Part shown: positions 30,038 through 32,427 of the stretch, piece by piece
How positions within the stretch are numbered: the stretch's first letter is position 1
Layout of the letters: each line of letters starts with the position of its first letter
NCBI GenBank assembly: GCA_051453625.1
Contig: JBOZIK010000001.1
Coordinates: forward strand, 153,394,283-153,426,709
Source: Welwitschia mirabilis
Lineage: Eukaryota > Gnetophyta > Gnetopsida > Welwitschiales
Length of the DNA: 32,427 nt
Reading direction: 5' to 3'
Translations under genes and position numbers: made by a program
The notes under the pieces: model-generated
What the model was told of the DNA's origin: nothing
Seen by the model: only the letters and a program-made list of their open reading frames with translations
Database searches by the model: none

Positions 30038-31091
30038 CACTTTTAAGGTAAGAAATCAGAATGAATCCTACTACATCTAAACCATTTTAATACCTTTTGT
30101 AAAGCTAATTATCTCAACATAGAATTTGACTTTCTAAAATATTTTTTTTCCCTAAAAGAATATGCTCAACTATGGTACTATAGATATCCTAATCATGCTT
30201 TTAGTTCATGAAAAATTCTTAAAAATGCTTTTTTAGCTAAATTTCAACTCATGAGGATGGTTGAAGATTTAAGAAAATAATTTTTGAATATTAAACAAAA
30301 GGACAATGTAAGATTTGATGGATTTATAGATAGGTATAACATATTATTAGCTAAATTTCCTGATCATAGAATTACATCTAGGAAATGAGTGAGAGTTTTT
30401 ATTAGAGGATTACAGAATCAAACTTTGAAAGAATTAGACTTATTATGTAGAAAACGCATTAAGACAAAGAATGTCCAAGAAGTAGAAGAATCCATTAATC
30501 AGTTTTATATAATGAATTAAGGGTGGAAACAAAAAAATGAAAATCAAAAAATAATAAATGAAATATGTACCTTAGAAGTAGATGGTAGTGTGTATAGTTC
30601 AAAACATATTAGTCTTATGAAAGAAGTTGCTAAAAAAGTGACTAATAATAGGCTAGAAATATTTTATCAGTTAGTTGTATAAAACTTTAATGAGGAAGAA
30701 GAACCTACATGTAAACATTGTAGGTAGGATAATCATGAAGAAGTAGAATGTCCTTAGATGTAGAAACTTGTTTAATGATTGGATATTAATAGATTAGATT
30801 TAAATTCAAAAAATCAAATTCAAACTAAAAAGAAACCATATCCTTATCAAAGTAGAAAATAAGAAGGTAAAATAGAAAGACCTATACAAAAGTATGTTAA
30901 TTAAAAAAGGTTAAAACAATATGATTAGCTAGGAATTAGAAAATAGGAGATTTAAAGAACATGAGAGAAAAATTAGAAATAAAAAAAAGGGAAAAATTCC
31001 TACTTAACCTCAACCAAACTATAGAGAAACAACAAGTAGGGTAGTAATTACTAGATTTAGAAAATAGAAAGTGACATATGAGTCATAGAAT
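30038..31091 (+). pseudogene. gag: Second, different Ty3/Gypsy gag with CCHC zinc knuckle, killed by nonsense mutations
   Basis: Gag forms the particle and binds element RNA. One frame can be followed from about 30038 to the gap at 31091 with no visible frameshift. Early part: LLHLNHFNTFCKANYLNIEF. Capsid core: FSLKEYAQLWYYRYPNH at 30146-30196, then AFLAKFQLMRMVEDLRK, FDGFIDRYNILLAKFPDHRI and VRVFIRGLQNQTLKELD, matching the Retrotrans_gag order (FxxxL...A..WY, F...F, L..., (F)xxY...F..L...P, (F)xxGL). The zinc knuckle is at 30710-30751: C-K-H-C, four residues (one now a stop), H-E-E-V-E-C, a perfect CX2CX4HX4C. A basic linker (KKKPYPYQSRK) follows. At least seven stops lie in frame, most where W or Q would fit. 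The sequence differs from the Athila-type gag at 7060, so this is another element. Confidence 0.75.
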
Positions 31092-31864
31092 NNNNNNNNN
31101 NNNNNNNNNNNNNNNNNNNNNNNNNNNNNNNNNNNNNNNNNNNNNNNNNNNNNNNNNNNNNNNNNNNNNNNNNNNNNNNNNNNNNNNNNNNNNNNNNNNN
31201 NNNNNNNNNNNNNNNNNNNNNNNNNNNNNNNNNNNNNNNNNNNNNNNNNNNNNNNNNNNNNNNNNNNNNNNNNNNNNNNNNNNNNNNNNNNNNNNNNNNN
31301 NNNNNNNNNNNNNNNNNNNNNNNNNNNNNNNNNNNNNNNNNNNNNNNNNNNNNNNNNNNNNNNNNNNNNNNNNNNNNNNNNNNNNNNNNNNNNNNNNNNN
31401 NNNNNNNNNNNNNNNNNNNNNNNNNNNNNNNNNNNNNNNNNNNNNNNNNNNNNNNNNNNNNNNNNNNNNNNNNNNNNNNNNNNNNNNNNNNNNNNNNNNN
31501 NNNNNNNNNNNNNNNNNNNNNNNNNNNNNNNNNNNNNNNNNNNNNNNNNNNNNNNNNNNNNNNNNNNNNNNNNNNNNNNNNNNNNNNNNNNNNNNNNNNN
31601 NNNNNNNNNNNNNNNNNNNNNNNNNNNNNNNNNNNNNNNNNNNNNNNNNNNNNNNNNNNNNNNNNNNNNNNNNNNNNNNNNNNNNNNNNNNNNNNNNNNN
31701 NNNNNNNNNNNNNNNNNNNNNNNNNNNNNNNNNNNNNNNNNNNNNNNNNNNNNNNNNNNNNNNNNNNNNNNNNNNNNNNNNNNNNNNNNNNNNNNNNNNN
31801 NNNNNNNNNNNNNNNNNNNNNNNNNNNNNNNNNNNNNNNNNNNNNNNNNNNNNNNNNNNNNNNN
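31092..31864. other. Assembly gap (773 N)
   Basis: A long run of N that cuts the second Gypsy element after gag. ORFs reported across it consist almost entirely of unknown residues and carry no information. Confidence 0.98.
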
Positions 31865-32427
31865 CAAGTTGTAGAAATTTGTTAGTGTATTTTGAGTGAT
31901 TTTATAGGGTATTTATATAGGTTTAGATGTAATACTGATGATTATGAATATCTGATAGGATCATCATTGAAAACATGCAATTCTTAGCATATTTGGAGGT
32001 TTCTTAAGCTTATTTTGATACTACATACTTGGAAGAAGAATTTATCATGCAAAAAACTAACTTATCTTTGAGATTGATGATAAGAAAACCTATTGTTCCC
32101 TTTGTGATCTCCATGATAGGTAGGGTGATAGCACTGTTGACATGAATAAAATATATAGGATTGATAGTAGGGCATGAAGCTAATAAAGTGCCTTTTGACA
32201 TAGGGTGATATCCTCTTTATCGTCCTTATGACATGCAGGATGATAATTGTTTTTTTATGGTCAAAAAGAATTATATTTGTAATGGGGTCAAATAACCCAT
32301 TTAGGCTATTAAGGTTTCCTTTTCAACTTTTAGGGTTAAGTTTCTGAAACCTCAATGTAAAACCCTTTCCTTCATTTTTGGTTCCATCTTTTATACCTAA
32401 TATGCCTGTGACAGAAGATTAAAGGAT
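31865..32427 (+). other. Possible decayed coding sequence after the gap, unidentified
   Basis: From 32017 one plus-strand frame stays open to the end except for four stops. It reads for example LEEEFIMQKTNLSLRLMIRK, KPIVPFVISMIGRVIALL, YRPYDMQDDNCFFMVKK and KVSFSTFRVKFLKPQC. By position, a protease or pol start of the second Gypsy element is expected here, and the length of low-stop reading supports former coding sequence, but no D-T/S-G or ILG block was recognised. The minus ORF at 32010-32201 overlaps it and is not favoured. Confidence 0.3.

Noticed and set aside
31019-31899. Long ORFs on both strands at 31019-31867 and 31078-31899
   Set aside because: They are almost wholly made of N; only a few residues at the edges are real.
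1-32427. A novel defence, toxin or regulatory gene system
   Set aside because: Both strands were read for conserved blocks outside retroelement families and none was found; all supportable coding remnants are retrotransposon proteins.

Overview
The window is eukaryotic, almost certainly nuclear DNA of a seed plant with a repeat-rich genome. It is strongly AT-rich and poor in CpG, has no intact gene, and nearly all of what can be recognised is old LTR-retrotransposon sequence of plant lineages. Primer-binding sites and codons differ from the expected forms mostly by C-to-T or G-to-A changes, as expected of long-methylated, silenced DNA. No bacterial-type operon, RNA gene, CRISPR array or host gene was found.

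Layout. (1) 1-2307: 3' end of a plus-strand Ty1/Copia element: broken accessory ORF with an acidic tail, two polypurine tracts and a 3' LTR carrying a short-motif array. (2) 2308-4621: AT-rich sequence with no recognisable gene. (3) 4622-28612: a plus-strand Ty3/Gypsy element of Athila/Tat type. It has a 5' LTR (4622-5909), a tRNA-Asp-type primer site, gag remnants (7060-7546), aspartic protease remnants (about 8360-9005), an accessory-ORF remnant (about 23945-24235) and a truncated 3' LTR (27856-28612). No reverse transcriptase or integrase of its own was found. (4) Nested inside it, 10696-23523 on the minus strand, is a complete-ended Ty1/Copia element of SIRE/Maximus-like organisation. It has two LTRs, ACTAG target duplications, a tRNA-iMet-type primer site and a polypurine tract. 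Read 22063 to 12559 it holds gag, protease, integrase and part of RT, then a second protease, integrase and RT, then RNase H and a transposon-associated accessory ORF. The doubled part is a head-to-tail duplication (15968-18194 and 18195-20859). (5) 24919-about 27007: a GC-richer block that looks like a separate insertion, possibly a solo LTR. (6) 28613-32427: unassigned sequence and a second, different Ty3/Gypsy gag (about 30038-31091) with a CCHC zinc knuckle, cut by a 773-N gap.

Order of events inferred from nesting: the Athila-type element inserted first; the Copia element landed in it; the GC-richer block probably came in separately. Nothing here is likely to be expressed as a working protein. 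The most interesting points are the internal pol duplication, related accessory ORFs in both Copia and Gypsy elements, paired polypurine tracts in two Copia elements, short-motif arrays in LTRs, and two 100-N gaps with repeated flanks that suggest assembly errors.
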